Positions 6,943 to 7,519 of a stretch of DNA of 7,519 nucleotides are shown here, in pieces. Position numbers and translations under genes: made by a program. The stretch lies in NCBI GenBank assembly GCA_018714405.1, contig DVNM01000011.1:1-7519 (forward strand). The letters are read 5' to 3'. The first letter of the stretch is position 1; every line of letters begins with the position of its first letter. The notes below the pieces were generated by a model, which was given only the letters and a program-made list of their open reading frames with translations, did not search any database and was not told where the DNA came from. The stretch comes from Scybalenecus merdavium (lineage in GTDB: Bacteria > Bacillota > Clostridia > Oscillospirales > Acutalibacteraceae).

Positions 6943-6979
6943 AAAAGAGGCACGAAAGGAAACCTTCGTGCCTCTTTTT
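6943..6979. terminator. Bidirectional Rho-independent terminator
   Basis: AAAAGAGGCACGAA (6943-6956) pairs perfectly over 14 bp with TTCGTGCCTCTTTT (6965-6978). The 8-base loop can close further by GG/CC pairing around AAA. On the plus strand the stem ends in TTTTT (6975-6979), and on the minus strand the A-run at 6943-6946 supplies the T-tract. It lies between two convergent genes and should terminate both. Confidence 0.9.
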
Positions 6980-6988
6980 GTATGCCGT

Positions 6989-7519
6989 TTATTTTTTCAG
7001 CCGTTTCATATTCTCACGGCTGCCCATGACCAAAATGTGTTCGCTTGGTGAAAAGGTGTAATCGTCTGCCGCGACCGGCACCACACGCCCGCCTGATTTT
7101 GCAGCAATGATGTTCACGCCGTGCCGCTGGCGGATGTTCAGCATGGAGGGCGTTTTGCCGACCCAGTCGCGCGGGGGTTCGATCTCGTAAATGCCCAGTT
7201 CGTCACTTAGCTGCAGGTAGTCAAAAATCGCATTGATGCTGTACTCTACCGCTGTAGACTTTGCCACTTTCCGTTCCGGGTAGATCACACGGTCGGCGCC
7301 GTTTTTCAAAAGAAATCTTTCGTGTACTTCGCTGCCGGCCTTGGCAATGATGTCGCGTGCACCCAGTTCTTTCAGGGTGTCCACGATGATCAGGCTGGCA
7401 CGGAAGTCGGTGATGCACACAAAAACGTGGTCGTAGTCTTCCACGCCGAGCGCTTCCAGATTGCTTTTGATCGTGTAGTCGCCGATCTCAGCCGTGGTGA
7501 CTTCGTTCCACACCTCGTT
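6989..7519 (-). CDS. KtrA/TrkA-type potassium uptake regulator, RCK domains (partial, start beyond right edge)
   Basis: The frame is open to the right edge; the GTG at 7513-7511 is internal, so about 176 C-terminal residues are visible. These proteins form cytoplasmic rings that gate Trk/Ktr potassium channels in response to bound nucleotides. The visible part holds the second half of the RCK-N domain (LEALGVEDYDHVFVCI, then KNGADRVIYPE at about 7306-7274). A linking helix region (SINAIFDYLQLSDE) follows, then an RCK-C domain at about 7192-6995 (IYEIEPPRDWVGKTPSMLNI to HILVMGSRENMKRL). Spacing and wording match KtrA of Bacillus closely: GADRIIHPE and the L-DLSDEYSI segment have clear counterparts. 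The GxGxxG dinucleotide-binding loop would be outside the window. The gene is convergent with the DUF218 gene and ends 10 bases before the shared terminator. A partner KtrB-type channel gene is not visible here. Confidence 0.93.
   Translation of the reverse strand, partial: NEVWNEVTTAEIGDYTIKSNLEALGVEDYDHVFVCITDFRASLIIVDTLKELGARDIIAKAGSEVHERFLLKNGADRVIYPERKVAKSTAVEYSINAIFDYLQLSDELGIYEIEPPRDWVGKTPSMLNIRQRHGVNIIAAKSGGRVVPVAADDYTFSPSEHILVMGSRENMKRLKK

Noticed and set aside
6989..7513. GTG at 7513-7511 as the true start of the KtrA-type gene
   Set aside because: The frame stays open to the window edge and the protein would lack the dinucleotide-binding half of its RCK-N domain, so the gene is simply cut by the window.

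Overview
The window looks like ordinary chromosomal DNA from a Gram-positive anaerobe of the class Clostridia, most likely an Oscillospiraceae/Ruminococcaceae relative. This rests on the uvrB-uvrA gene order, the Clostridia-like UvrA and KtrA-type protein sequences, TTG start codons, G-rich Shine-Dalgarno sites, and GC-leaning codons with AT-rich intergenic DNA. The genus cannot be named from sequence alone. I see no insertion sequence, phage gene, tRNA, rRNA or CRISPR array.

Layout. At the left edge is the 5' end of a minus-strand RluA-family pseudouridine synthase gene. It diverges from uvrB across a 97-bp AT-rich gap that holds two back-to-back, overlapping promoters. uvrB (244-2202) and uvrA (2199-5024) overlap by ATGA and encode the damage-recognition half of nucleotide excision repair. 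Thirty bases after uvrA is a membrane-anchored family 2 glycosyltransferase of the GtrB/CsbB/DPM1-like type (5055-6008). A 75-bp gap then leads to a membrane protein with a YdcF/SanA-like DUF218 domain (6084-6845). A strong bidirectional terminator (6943-6979) separates this rightward block from a leftward KtrA/TrkA-type potassium uptake regulator that runs off the right edge.

How the genes work together. UvrA loads UvrB at bulky DNA lesions, and UvrB then recruits UvrC, which is not in this window. The glycosyltransferase and the DUF218 protein are both predicted envelope proteins. They lie in the same direction downstream and may be partly read through from the uvr promoter, but a possible terminator at the glycosyltransferase stop codon suggests the last gene could be partly uncoupled.

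I found no clearly new biological system. The points most worth a second look are the symmetric, mutually overlapping divergent promoters, the apparently leaderless RluA-family mRNA, a Cys-x2-His in place of Cys-x2-Cys in a UvrA zinc module, and a small structured region before the final terminator.
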